A stretch of DNA of 16,200 nt from Schaalia odontolytica. Lineage in GTDB: Bacteria; Actinomycetota; Actinomycetes; Actinomycetales; Actinomycetaceae. The stretch spans positions 1 to 16,200 of the forward strand of contig CATYYP010000009.1 in assembly GCA_958415245.1 (NCBI GenBank), read 5' to 3'. Position numbers and translations under genes: made by a program. Of this stretch, positions 6,747 to 13,090 are shown in pieces. Below the pieces are notes generated by a model that saw only the letters and a list, made by a program, of their open reading frames with translations, was not told the DNA's origin and searched no databases. How positions within the stretch are numbered: position 1 is the first letter of the stretch; every line of letters starts with the position of its first letter.

Positions 6747-7919
6747 ATGTTCACCGAGTACACCAGCAATCGCCAATTCGACCTGCAGCTCAACCGGGCC
6801 TTCGCACCGATCCTCGACCGCCCCGGCATAGACAAGATCGCAGCCACCACACTCCCCCGCCTGCGGACGACGACGCAGATCACGACGCTGGCCCAGCACC
6901 TCGCCGAGCGCTTCGAGTCGGAAGGGGATGCGGATGCCGCGTGGCGCCTCTACGAGCTCGCGGCCTTCTACCTCGGGGCCGACGACCCCCGCAAGCATCG
7001 CTTCATCGACGCGATGTCACGCTCTTTCGACGAGGCCCACCGAGGCCTCGCGCTCACCCGGCACGCGGTCCCCTATCGCGGCGGGGAGCTCACCGCGATG
7101 CGGTGGGAGGCGGACCCGGCGGACCGAGCGCAGGCCCCGGCGGGCACCCCGACCACGCTCGTCATGATGAACGGATTCGACGGGTACGCGGAGGAGATCA
7201 TGGACTTCGCGTCCCACTTCCCGACCCGTCCCTTCGACATCATCACCTTCGACGGTCCCGGCCAGGGGCACACGGTGCTGGCGGGCATGCCCCTCGAGCC
7301 CGAGTGGGAGCACCCGACGGACACGGTCTTGGATTACTTCGGCATCGAGAGCGCAGCCGCACTCGGCGTCTCCTTTGGCGGCTACCTCGTCATGCGGTCG
7401 GCCGTCCACTGCCCGCGCATCACGCACGTGATCGCCTTCGACATGATGTATCGGCTCCTCGACGGCCTGACGGTGCCGCTGCCTCGTGCCCTGCGTCCGA
7501 TCGCGGACGCGGTCGTCAGGAACCCGAGGCCCGCATGGCTCATCGACGCCGCGCTACGCATTGCAACAAGATTCAGCGCAGACCTGTCGTGGAAGCTACG
7601 CCAAGCCCGGCACCTGACCGGGCTGCGCAGGCCGAGCGAAGTACTTCGGGCATTTGGCGACTACACGATGGCACCTTTCGAGGGGCGCATCACCCAGCCG
7701 TGCCTCGTCCTCGCCGGGGACGCGGATCAGTACGTGCCCTTCGAGCGCCTGGGCGACGTGCGCAGGGCGTTGCGGAACGCGAAGTCCCTGGAGGTGCACG
7801 CGTTCCATCACGCGCAGGACCCGGACATGGCGCAGCACTGCCAGATCGGAGACCTCGACCGCGCCTTCGCAATCATGGGCGAGTGGCTCAGCAGGCCGCA
7901 ACCCCACAGCGGCGCATGA
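6747..7919 (+). CDS. Alpha/beta hydrolase, FrsA/DUF1100-like esterase group
   Basis: A cytosolic hydrolase of 390 residues with no signal peptide. The first 110 or so residues form a helical cap (WRLYELAAFYL). The hydrolase core starts at about 137, with NGFDG as probable oxyanion region and TFDGPGQG near 167-174, a motif typical of FrsA-like and 2,6-dihydroxypseudooxynicotine-hydrolase-like enzymes. The nucleophile elbow is GVSFGG with Ser209. The acid is likely Asp327 in AGDADQYVP and the base His364 in AQHCQIGD, so the triad is complete. The substrate is not readable from sequence; C-C or ester bonds are both known in the group. It is transcribed divergently from the TetR gene. The last 32 bases overlap the 3' end of the opposing HAD gene. 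Confidence 0.85.
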   Translation: MFTEYTSNRQFDLQLNRAFAPILDRPGIDKIAATTLPRLRTTTQITTLAQHLAERFESEGDADAAWRLYELAAFYLGADDPRKHRFIDAMSRSFDEAHRGLALTRHAVPYRGGELTAMRWEADPADRAQAPAGTPTTLVMMNGFDGYAEEIMDFASHFPTRPFDIITFDGPGQGHTVLAGMPLEPEWEHPTDTVLDYFGIESAAALGVSFGGYLVMRSAVHCPRITHVIAFDMMYRLLDGLTVPLPRALRPIADAVVRNPRPAWLIDAALRIATRFSADLSWKLRQARHLTGLRRPSEVLRAFGDYTMAPFEGRITQPCLVLAGDADQYVPFERLGDVRRALRNAKSLEVHAFHHAQDPDMAQHCQIGDLDRAFAIMGEWLSRPQPHSGA

Positions 7920-8805
7920 TGCCGTGCATGACCGCGGCGGCACCGTCGTTTTCGACGGCGGCCGTCACGTGGTCGGCGTGGGCACGCACCTCGTCGGAGG
8001 CCCCACCCATGGCGACGCCGAAAGCCGCCCACTCGATCATCGCGATGTCGTTCGTTCCGTCGCCGACGGCGACGGTCCCGCACGCGGGCAGGCCGAGACG
8101 CTGGCGGAGAGACTCCAGGCCACTGGCCTTGGTCACGCCGAGGGGTTCGATGTCCGCCCAGGACGTCCAGCCGACGAACACCTCGTGGGTGCGTGACACA
8201 TCCAGGGACGACAGGATCCGATCGAACTCCTCGCGATCCATGTCGGCGGCGCGCACGACGATCTTCGGCGTGGGCGTGGAGGCAAGCTCCTCCATCGACA
8301 CGATGCGATGATCGCTCCCCTCGATCTCGTTGTTCGGGAAGGGAGCGGACAGCAGGATGTCGGGGTGCGGCATCGATGCAAACACCGAGCCGGGCACGGC
8401 CGCGGCGATCTCCTCCAGGATCGGGCCGGGCACGAAGGTGCGCTCCTCGACGATCTCGCACGCCCCGCCACTCACGCGCACGAGGGTCGCGCCGTTATTA
8501 CACAGCGCCCACCCGTCCGTGAACTCCAGGGCATCGAGAACGGGAATCACGCCCTCGAGCGCGCGGCCTGAAGCGATGAGCACCTGGGCACCCGCGGCGG
8601 CGAGGCCGTGGATCCCCTCGAGCACGCGCGGGGTTGCCCCCGCCGGAGTCAGGATCGTGCCGTCAATGTCGAGCGCGACCAGGACCTCGCCCGCCGACGT
8701 CGGAAAGTCGGCGGGCAGGGCGGCCGAGGCCTCGTCGAGGAGAACCTCGAAGGGGCGAGCGACTTCCCCGGTGGAGGGGACCGTCAGGAAGCGCTCTTGG
8801 CTCAT
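7888..8805 (-). CDS. HAD superfamily hydrolase, Cof/IIB type phosphatase
   Basis: A cytosolic phosphatase of 305 residues acting on small phosphorylated metabolites. Motif I is DIDGT with Asp46 (nucleophile) and Asp48. Motif II is SGR at 79-81, motif III Lys226, and motif IV GDGTND at 248-253. The large cap domain between motifs II and III marks subclass IIB (Cof family). The first 40 or so residues are an extension before motif I. ATG 8803-8805 overlaps the serS stop (ATGA), so it is the second gene of a coupled serS operon. This pair is often seen in actinobacteria, but the functional link to serine charging is not established. Its 3' end runs into the opposing hydrolase gene. Confidence 0.9.
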   Translation of the reverse strand: MSQERFLTVPSTGEVARPFEVLLDEASAALPADFPTSAGEVLVALDIDGTILTPAGATPRVLEGIHGLAAAGAQVLIASGRALEGVIPVLDALEFTDGWALCNNGATLVRVSGGACEIVEERTFVPGPILEEIAAAVPGSVFASMPHPDILLSAPFPNNEIEGSDHRIVSMEELASTPTPKIVVRAADMDREEFDRILSSLDVSRTHEVFVGWTSWADIEPLGVTKASGLESLRQRLGLPACGTVAVGDGTNDIAMIEWAAFGVAMGGASDEVRAHADHVTAAVENDGAAAVMHGIMRRCGVAAC

Positions 8806-10079
8806 CGAGCGACGGGGGTCAGGACCTCGAGTCCACCCAGGTAGGGGCGCAGGGCCTCGGGCACGTAGATCGAGCCGTCCGCCTGCTGGTGATTCTCGAG
8901 GAAGGCGACGATCCAGCGGGTCGTGGCCAGCGTGCCGTTGAGGGTGGCGACTGCGGTCATGCCGTCCTCGCGGCGCTCACGAATGCCGAGGCGGCGCGCC
9001 TGGAACGTCGTGCAGTTCGAGGTCGAGGTGACCTCCATGTAGCGCTCCTGGGTGGGCAGCCACGCCTCGCAGTCGAACTTGCGGGCGGCGGAGGTGCCCA
9101 GGTCGCCGGCGGCCGTGTCGATGACGCGGTAGGGCAGCTCGACCTTGGCCAGCATCTCCTCTTCCCACGCGAGGAAGCGCTGGTGCTCCTCGGCGGCGTC
9201 CTCGGGGCGGCAGTAGCTGAACATCTCAGCCTTGTTGAACTGGTGGACGCGGATGATGCCGCGCGTGTCCTTGCCCGCGGAGCCGGCCTCGCGGCGGTAG
9301 CAGGTGGACCAGCCCATGTAGCGCTTGGGGCCATCCGACAGGTCGAGGATCTCGTCGGCGTGGTAGCCGGCGAGGGCCACCTCGGACGTGCCCGTCAGGT
9401 ACAGGTCGTCGGCGGGCAGGTAGTAGATCTCGTCGGAGTGCTCGTTGAGGAAGCCGGTGCCGCCCATGACCTGCGGGGTCACGAGGGTCGGGGTCATCAT
9501 CGGGACGAAGCCGTTGGCGAGCGCCTGGTCCATGGCCATCGTCATGATGGCCAGCTCGAGGCGAGCGCCGATGCCCTTGAGGTAGTAGAAGCGCGCGCCG
9601 GAGACCTTCGCGCCGCGCTTGGTGTCGATCGCGTCCAGGCCCTCACCCAGGGCGAGGTGATCCTGGGGCTCGAAGCCCTCGGCCGCGAAGTCGCGGGGGG
9701 CGGGGCCCTCGTGGCGCAGGACCACGAAGTCGTCCTCGCCACCGACGGGCACGCCGTCGACAACCAGGTTGGGCAGGAGGCGCGCGAGGCGGTCGGCCTC
9801 GGCGTCGGCCGCGTTCGCGGCGGCCTCGGCGGCCTTCACCTGCTCGGCGAGCTCCTTGGCCTGCGCCAGGATCGCCGGACGCTCCTCCTTGGAGGCGCGG
9901 CCCACGGACTTGGAGACCTCCTTTTGGGTGGCTCGCAGCGTCTCGAAAGCCTGCAGGGCCTCGCGGCGAGCAGCATCGGCCGCGATGATCTCATCGACGA
10001 GGCCGGGGTTCGCTCCGCGGGCACGCTGGGAGGCGCGGGCGGGTTCGGGGTTGTCACGCAGGGCACGCACATCAATCAT
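8802..10079 (-). CDS. serS: Seryl-tRNA synthetase
   Basis: Charges tRNA-Ser with serine in the cytosol. It is a class II synthetase of 425 residues, the usual length. The N-terminal part, about residues 25-100, is the long coiled-coil arm that grips the tRNA (Ala/Glu/Lys/Arg-rich heptads). The catalytic core includes [10 protein letters not shown], motif 2 around [15 protein letters not shown] (about 260-274) and motif 3 around [19 protein letters not shown] (about 380-398). ATG at 10077-10079 is preferred over ATG 10088, since TAGGAT lies 7 bases before it and the upstream ATG overlaps that element. GGGAG also lies 2 bases before the preferred ATG, which is too close for a normal Shine-Dalgarno. 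First gene of an operon with the HAD phosphatase. Confidence 0.97.
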   Translation of the reverse strand: MIDVRALRDNPEPARASQRARGANPGLVDEIIAADAARREALQAFETLRATQKEVSKSVGRASKEERPAILAQAKELAEQVKAAEAAANAADAEADRLARLLPNLVVDGVPVGGEDDFVVLRHEGPAPRDFAAEGFEPQDHLALGEGLDAIDTKRGAKVSGARFYYLKGIGARLELAIMTMAMDQALANGFVPMMTPTLVTPQVMGGTGFLNEHSDEIYYLPADDLYLTGTSEVALAGYHADEILDLSDGPKRYMGWSTCYRREAGSAGKDTRGIIRVHQFNKAEMFSYCRPEDAAEEHQRFLAWEEEMLAKVELPYRVIDTAAGDLGTSAARKFDCEAWLPTQERYMEVTSTSNCTTFQARRLGIRERREDGMTAVATLNGTLATTRWIVAFLENHQQADGSIYVPEALRPYLGGLEVLTPVAR

Positions 10080-10086
10080 GTCTCCC

Positions 10087-10092
10087 ATCCTA
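10087..10092 (-). promoter_or_regulatory. -10 element TAGGAT before serS
   Basis: TAGGAT, 7 bases (GGGAGAC), then ATG at 10079, consistent with a leaderless or nearly leaderless serS message. A leader-based control such as a T-box would not fit this. Confidence 0.45.
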
Positions 10093-10155
10093 TGCCAGGT
10101 GGGCGCGCCGTGTCCCCTACCGGAGCCAGTTTGAATTCAACACAGCAGGTCAGGG

Positions 10156-10307
10156 TTATACACAAACTACACTCTGAGAGTTCTCAAAAGACTGAAAGTT
10201 ATCCACCTTTGGTGCATAACCGTGTGGACAAGATGACTGTAAGCACACGTCAGCTCGTCTCTGGTGACACGAAGTGCAACAAAAAGCCACTTCACAACCC
10301 GTCCACA
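10156..10307. promoter_or_regulatory. Cluster of five DnaA-box-like sites
   Basis: TTATACACA at 10156-10164 (+), TTATCCACC at 10199-10207 (+), TTATGCACC at 10211-10219 (-), TTGTCCACA at 10223-10231 (-) and CCGTCCACA at 10299-10307 (+). TTGTCCACA is the preferred actinobacterial DnaA box and TTATNCACA the general form. The second and third sites form an inverted pair with 10-base arms (one mismatch) and a TTT spacer. The gap is markedly AT-richer than its surroundings. No dnaA or dnaN lies nearby, so this may be a DnaA-binding control or titration site rather than the origin. Confidence 0.55.
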
Positions 10308-10321
10308 GGCATAAAGCGGGA

Positions 10322-10327
10322 TACGCT
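10322..10327 (+). promoter_or_regulatory. -10 element TACGCT before the lipid kinase
   Basis: TACGCT, 6 bases (AGGCAT), then ATG 10334. There is no Shine-Dalgarno, which suggests a leaderless message. The DnaA-box-like site at 10299-10307 falls where the -35 would be. Confidence 0.45.
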
Positions 10328-10333
10328 AGGCAT

Positions 10334-11653
10334 ATGGACGCAATTTACTGGGCACTCGCTGCTTCCGCCGGAGCCGGAGCCATCGGAGTCGCGCGTCTGG
10401 CAACCGCCATCACCCGCCGGCATCGCCGCCGCAAGGCCCTCGATATCCCCGCATCGGTGGACGACCCGACGCGCGGACGGCCACGTCCCTGGATCATCAT
10501 GAACCCGTCCAAGCACGAGGATCCACAGGCATTCAAGGACCGCATCAACCGCAAGGCCAAAGAACTCGGCATCGACCACGTGCACTGGCGCGAGACCACC
10601 CGCGAGGACCCCGGCACCGGGCAGGCCGTGCGCGCTCTTGAGGAGGGAGCCTCCGTCGTCATCGCCGCGGGCGGAGACGGCACGGTGCGCGCAGTCGCCG
10701 CCGGCATGGCAGGATCCGGCGTCCGCATGGGCATCATCCCCGTGGGCACCGGCAACGTCCTGGCCGGAAACCTCTCCGTCCCCGACGACCCCGAAGAGGC
10801 CCTCGCCGTCGCGCTCGACCGCAACCACCGCGCCGTCGACCTGGCGTGGGTACGCGTCGAAGACGTCACCCAGGAGTCCACTCAGCCAGCCGAAGGCGGA
10901 CTGCGCCTCGCGGCACGCACCGCGCTACACCCCGAAGCCAGCGCTGCGGACCAGGACGCCCCGGCCTCGTCGATGGAGCCGCGCGGGGACGAGTACGCGT
11001 GCCTCGTCGTCGCGGGCATGGGCTACGACGGCGCAACGATGGCGGACACGAACCCCGAACTGAAGAAGCGCATCGGATGGATCGCCTACGTGTGGGCCGG
11101 CCTGGGCGCGATGGGCGTTCCGCGCATGAAGGCGCGCCTGACCCTGCGCTCCCCCGCCGCTCGAGTGGCAGACCCCCTCGGCGTCGGCGACCAAATCGCG
11201 GGAGAGGCCTTGGACGAGGCCGCCTCGGAGAGCCCGGAACCCCTGCGCTCACCCGCGGATGAGATCACCCGCGTCGAAGCCCGGTCCGTCATGTTCGCAA
11301 ACGCGGGCGAGATGAAGATGCTGGTCCTCGCGCCCGACGCGGAGCTGTCGGACGGCCTCATCGACGTCATCGCGGTCGACGCGCACGCCGGCCTGCTCGG
11401 CTGGGCAGACGTAACCTGGAAGATGCTCGGCCAGCTCATCGGCCTGCGCCCCATCAACCTGCCCGTCTCGACCGGCAAGGTCGCATTCCGCCAGGCGAAG
11501 GGAGCGTCCGTCACGGCCGAAGAGGCCCAGGTGTGCCAGGTGGACGGCGACGCGATCGGCCTCGCCCACACCATGCACATTCGCATGCAGGCGGGCGCCC
11601 TCGACATCGCCGTACCCGCGGAGCGCACGTGGATGGAGCTGCTGCCCGGCTAA
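10334..11653 (+). CDS. Diacylglycerol kinase / lipid kinase family protein (DagK-like)
   Basis: A likely membrane-associated kinase of 439 residues that would phosphorylate a lipid such as diacylglycerol, feeding phosphatidate back to phospholipid synthesis. A hydrophobic N-terminal helix (about 3-25) is followed by a basic stretch. The catalytic domain has WIIMNPSK, then the nucleotide motif AAGGDGTVR (GGDGT at 113-117) and VGTGN (138-141). Later parts include GMGYDGATM and FANAGEMKMLVLAPDAELSDG, typical of the family's C-terminal domain. At 439 residues it is longer than the usual 300 or so. The extra length is in two Ala/Glu/Pro-rich inserts, around 180-220 and 280-310. The start at 10334 is chosen over an upstream GTG because TACGCT sits 6 bases before it. 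Sphingoid-base or multidrug lipid kinases are alternatives. Confidence 0.87.
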   Translation: MDAIYWALAASAGAGAIGVARLATAITRRHRRRKALDIPASVDDPTRGRPRPWIIMNPSKHEDPQAFKDRINRKAKELGIDHVHWRETTREDPGTGQAVRALEEGASVVIAAGGDGTVRAVAAGMAGSGVRMGIIPVGTGNVLAGNLSVPDDPEEALAVALDRNHRAVDLAWVRVEDVTQESTQPAEGGLRLAARTALHPEASAADQDAPASSMEPRGDEYACLVVAGMGYDGATMADTNPELKKRIGWIAYVWAGLGAMGVPRMKARLTLRSPAARVADPLGVGDQIAGEALDEAASESPEPLRSPADEITRVEARSVMFANAGEMKMLVLAPDAELSDGLIDVIAVDAHAGLLGWADVTWKMLGQLIGLRPINLPVSTGKVAFRQAKGASVTAEEAQVCQVDGDAIGLAHTMHIRMQAGALDIAVPAERTWMELLPG

Positions 11654-11670
11654 GCCCACTTCCTTACGCG

Positions 11671-11685
11671 ATGCGCGCCGCGCAT
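11671..11685 (+). terminator. Short hairpin after the lipid kinase
   Basis: ATGCG (11671-11675) pairs with CGCAT (11681-11685) around a 5-base loop, 17 bases past the stop. The stem is short and no T-run follows, so terminator function is doubtful. Confidence 0.25.
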
Positions 11686-11703
11686 GAGCTTGTCGCTGAG
11701 TAG

Positions 11704-11875
11704 CAGTGCACTACTTAGCGCGGCAGTGCACTACTTAGCGCGGCATTGCACCAGATAGCAGGCAGTGCACTGCCCCCACAACTAGTGCATCGCTACTGCA
11801 TCTAGTGCAGCGCTGCAGGGTCTGTGCCCAGATCTACCTTGTTACTAACTGGTGCAATGCTCCCTAACTGGTGCA
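11704..11875. repeat. Symmetric array of about 20-bp-phased TGCAC repeats
   Basis: This fills most of the 330-base convergent gap 11654-11983, which holds no gene I can support. A 20-base unit, CAGTGCACTACTTAGCGCGG, is repeated exactly in tandem (11704-11723 and 11724-11743). A degenerate third copy follows at 11744-11762. A 12-base core close to TGCACYAGWTAG recurs on the plus strand at 11707, 11727 and 11747, and on the minus strand at 11778-11789, 11798-11809, 11845-11856 and 11864-11875. Most copies are 19-20 bases apart, two turns of the helix. The orientation flips at a perfect palindrome (11761-11774). It is not a CRISPR: there are no unique spacers of constant length. Confidence 0.75.
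11761..11774. repeat. Perfect 14-bp palindrome at the centre of the array
   Basis: GGCAGTGCACTGCC equals its own reverse complement. It is the point where the flanking repeats change orientation, with copies at nearly equal distance on each side (cores at 11747 and 11789, 11727 and 11809). Confidence 0.85.
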
Positions 11876-11983
11876 GACCTGCCCAATACAGCTCGGCTGA
11901 CAGTTCGTTGGATCAGCAGATGCCGCGACCCGGCTTATCCCTCTCGGGGCGACACCTATTGGCTCAGCGCGGCAACGCGGGCG

Positions 11984-12991
11984 TCAGACCAGCGGCCAGG
12001 ACGGGGCGTTGCCCGCAGCCTCGCCCGTGCCATCCCCACCGTGCAGCAGGTCCGCGACCCACGCGCGACCCGCGCGGAAGGCCTCGTCCGTGGTGCCCGG
12101 CGCGACCGACGCGCGCACACCATCGACACGCGGGTAGGACCCCATAAAGCGAACATCCGGCGAGTAACGGTACAGGCCGACGAGGGCCGCCTGGACGCGC
12201 TCCTCACGGATGTGGCCGACGATATCGATGCTGAACGTGTAGTTGCCGAGGCCATCGCCGCTCGGGCGAGACTCGATGCGGGACAGGTCGACGCCGCGCG
12301 CCGAGAACTGCTCGAGGAGGGTCAGCAGAGCACCCGACTCATTGACGGGCAGGGCAACCTGAATGGTCGTCTTGTCCGCGCCAGTCGGAGGGGGCACCAC
12401 GCCGGGGCGGGCCACCAGGACAAAGCGGGTGATCGCGCCCGGGTTATCCGCAACGTCGGTGAACAGGGCCTCCAAGCCGTAGGTGTTGACCGAGACCGCG
12501 TTGCACAGGGCGGCGTCGAAGGACGCGTCACCGTCCGAGAGGAGCTCGGCGGCGGCGGCCGTCGACGTGGCGGGCACGTGGATTGCACCAGGGAAGGTCT
12601 CCTCAACCCAGCCACGGCACTGCGCCCACGCGTGCGGGTGGGTGCCAATACGGCGAATATCCTCGGGGCGAGTACCCGGCAGGACGGCCAGCTGGAAGAC
12701 AACGTGCACGTGCATCTCAGCGACAATGACGAGGGGGTCGCCGTGCGAGAGCGAATCCAACGTCGCGTTGACGCCACCCTCGATGGAGTTTTCGATCGGG
12801 ACGACGGCGCGGTCGGCCTCGCCACGACGCACGGCCGCGAGCGCCTGCGGGGCACTCGTCATGGGCATGAGGATCGCGCCGGCGGGAGCGACCTGGTGGA
12901 CAGCCTGTTCGGTAAACGTGCCGAAGGGGCCGAGGAAGGCGATACGAAGCTTGTCACCGAGGGGCGCGGGGCCGGGAATGTTCGTCGTCAT
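11984..12991 (-). CDS. pheA: Prephenate dehydratase
   Basis: Converts prephenate to phenylpyruvate, the last step but one of phenylalanine synthesis, in the cytosol. It is a monofunctional enzyme of 335 residues; no chorismate mutase domain is present. The catalytic domain starts IAFLGPFGTFTEQA (17-30) and contains VPIENSIEGG (64-73) and the catalytic TRF motif at 188-190. The C-terminal ACT domain starts near 210 and carries GALLTLLEQFSARGVDLSRI with ESRP at 240-243, the site of feedback control by phenylalanine. A Gly/Ala-rich tail of about 45 residues follows. ATG 12989-12991 has no Shine-Dalgarno but has TACCCT 7 bases upstream. Its stop faces the lipid-kinase gene across the repeat array. 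Confidence 0.96.
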   Translation of the reverse strand: MTTNIPGPAPLGDKLRIAFLGPFGTFTEQAVHQVAPAGAILMPMTSAPQALAAVRRGEADRAVVPIENSIEGGVNATLDSLSHGDPLVIVAEMHVHVVFQLAVLPGTRPEDIRRIGTHPHAWAQCRGWVEETFPGAIHVPATSTAAAAELLSDGDASFDAALCNAVSVNTYGLEALFTDVADNPGAITRFVLVARPGVVPPPTGADKTTIQVALPVNESGALLTLLEQFSARGVDLSRIESRPSGDGLGNYTFSIDIVGHIREERVQAALVGLYRYSPDVRFMGSYPRVDGVRASVAPGTTDEAFRAGRAWVADLLHGGDGTGEAAGNAPSWPLV

Positions 12992-12998
12992 GGTGTCA

Positions 12999-13004
12999 AG
13001 GGTA
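12999..13004 (-). promoter_or_regulatory. -10 element TACCCT before pheA
   Basis: TACCCT, 7 bases (TGACACC), then the pheA ATG. This suggests a leaderless message and makes a phenylalanine attenuator leader unlikely. It lies in the 99-base gap after the DUF6541 stop. Confidence 0.4.
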
Positions 13005-13090
13005 ACGAGAGCGAACGGAGTGGCGCGGCCTCGTTTCGGGGACGGGGGCGCATTGTGGCCAATCGCGCGGGTTCCGAGGCCGGGCGAGCG

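Noticed and set aside
10080..10088. A serS start 3 codons upstream
   Set aside because: Its ATG overlaps the -10-like TAGGAT; the next ATG has better spacing.
10131..10140. Perfect palindrome TTGAATTCAA upstream of serS
   Set aside because: A single short palindrome without a partner site or a known regulator match; not enough to call an operator.
10274..10333. A longer lipid-kinase start at a GTG
   Set aside because: It would run translation through the promoter and a DnaA-box-like site, and adds residues without similarity to the family.
10089..10333. Chromosomal replication origin
   Set aside because: DnaA-box-like sites are present, but dnaA and dnaN are absent and serS-pheA neighbourhoods are not the usual actinobacterial origin; kept only as a DnaA-binding site candidate.
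11704..11875. CRISPR array or integron attC sites
   Set aside because: Repeats are almost contiguous, change orientation and lack unique spacers; no cas or integrase gene is present.
12994..12999. Perfect TTGACA on the minus strand before pheA
   Set aside because: A matching -10 would fall inside the pheA coding region and none is seen at 16-18 bases.
13026..13082. An 8-bp stem (CGGCCTCG / CGAGGCCG) after the DUF6541 gene
   Set aside because: The loop of about 41 bases is too long for a terminator and there is no T-run; probably related to the common GGCCTCG word.
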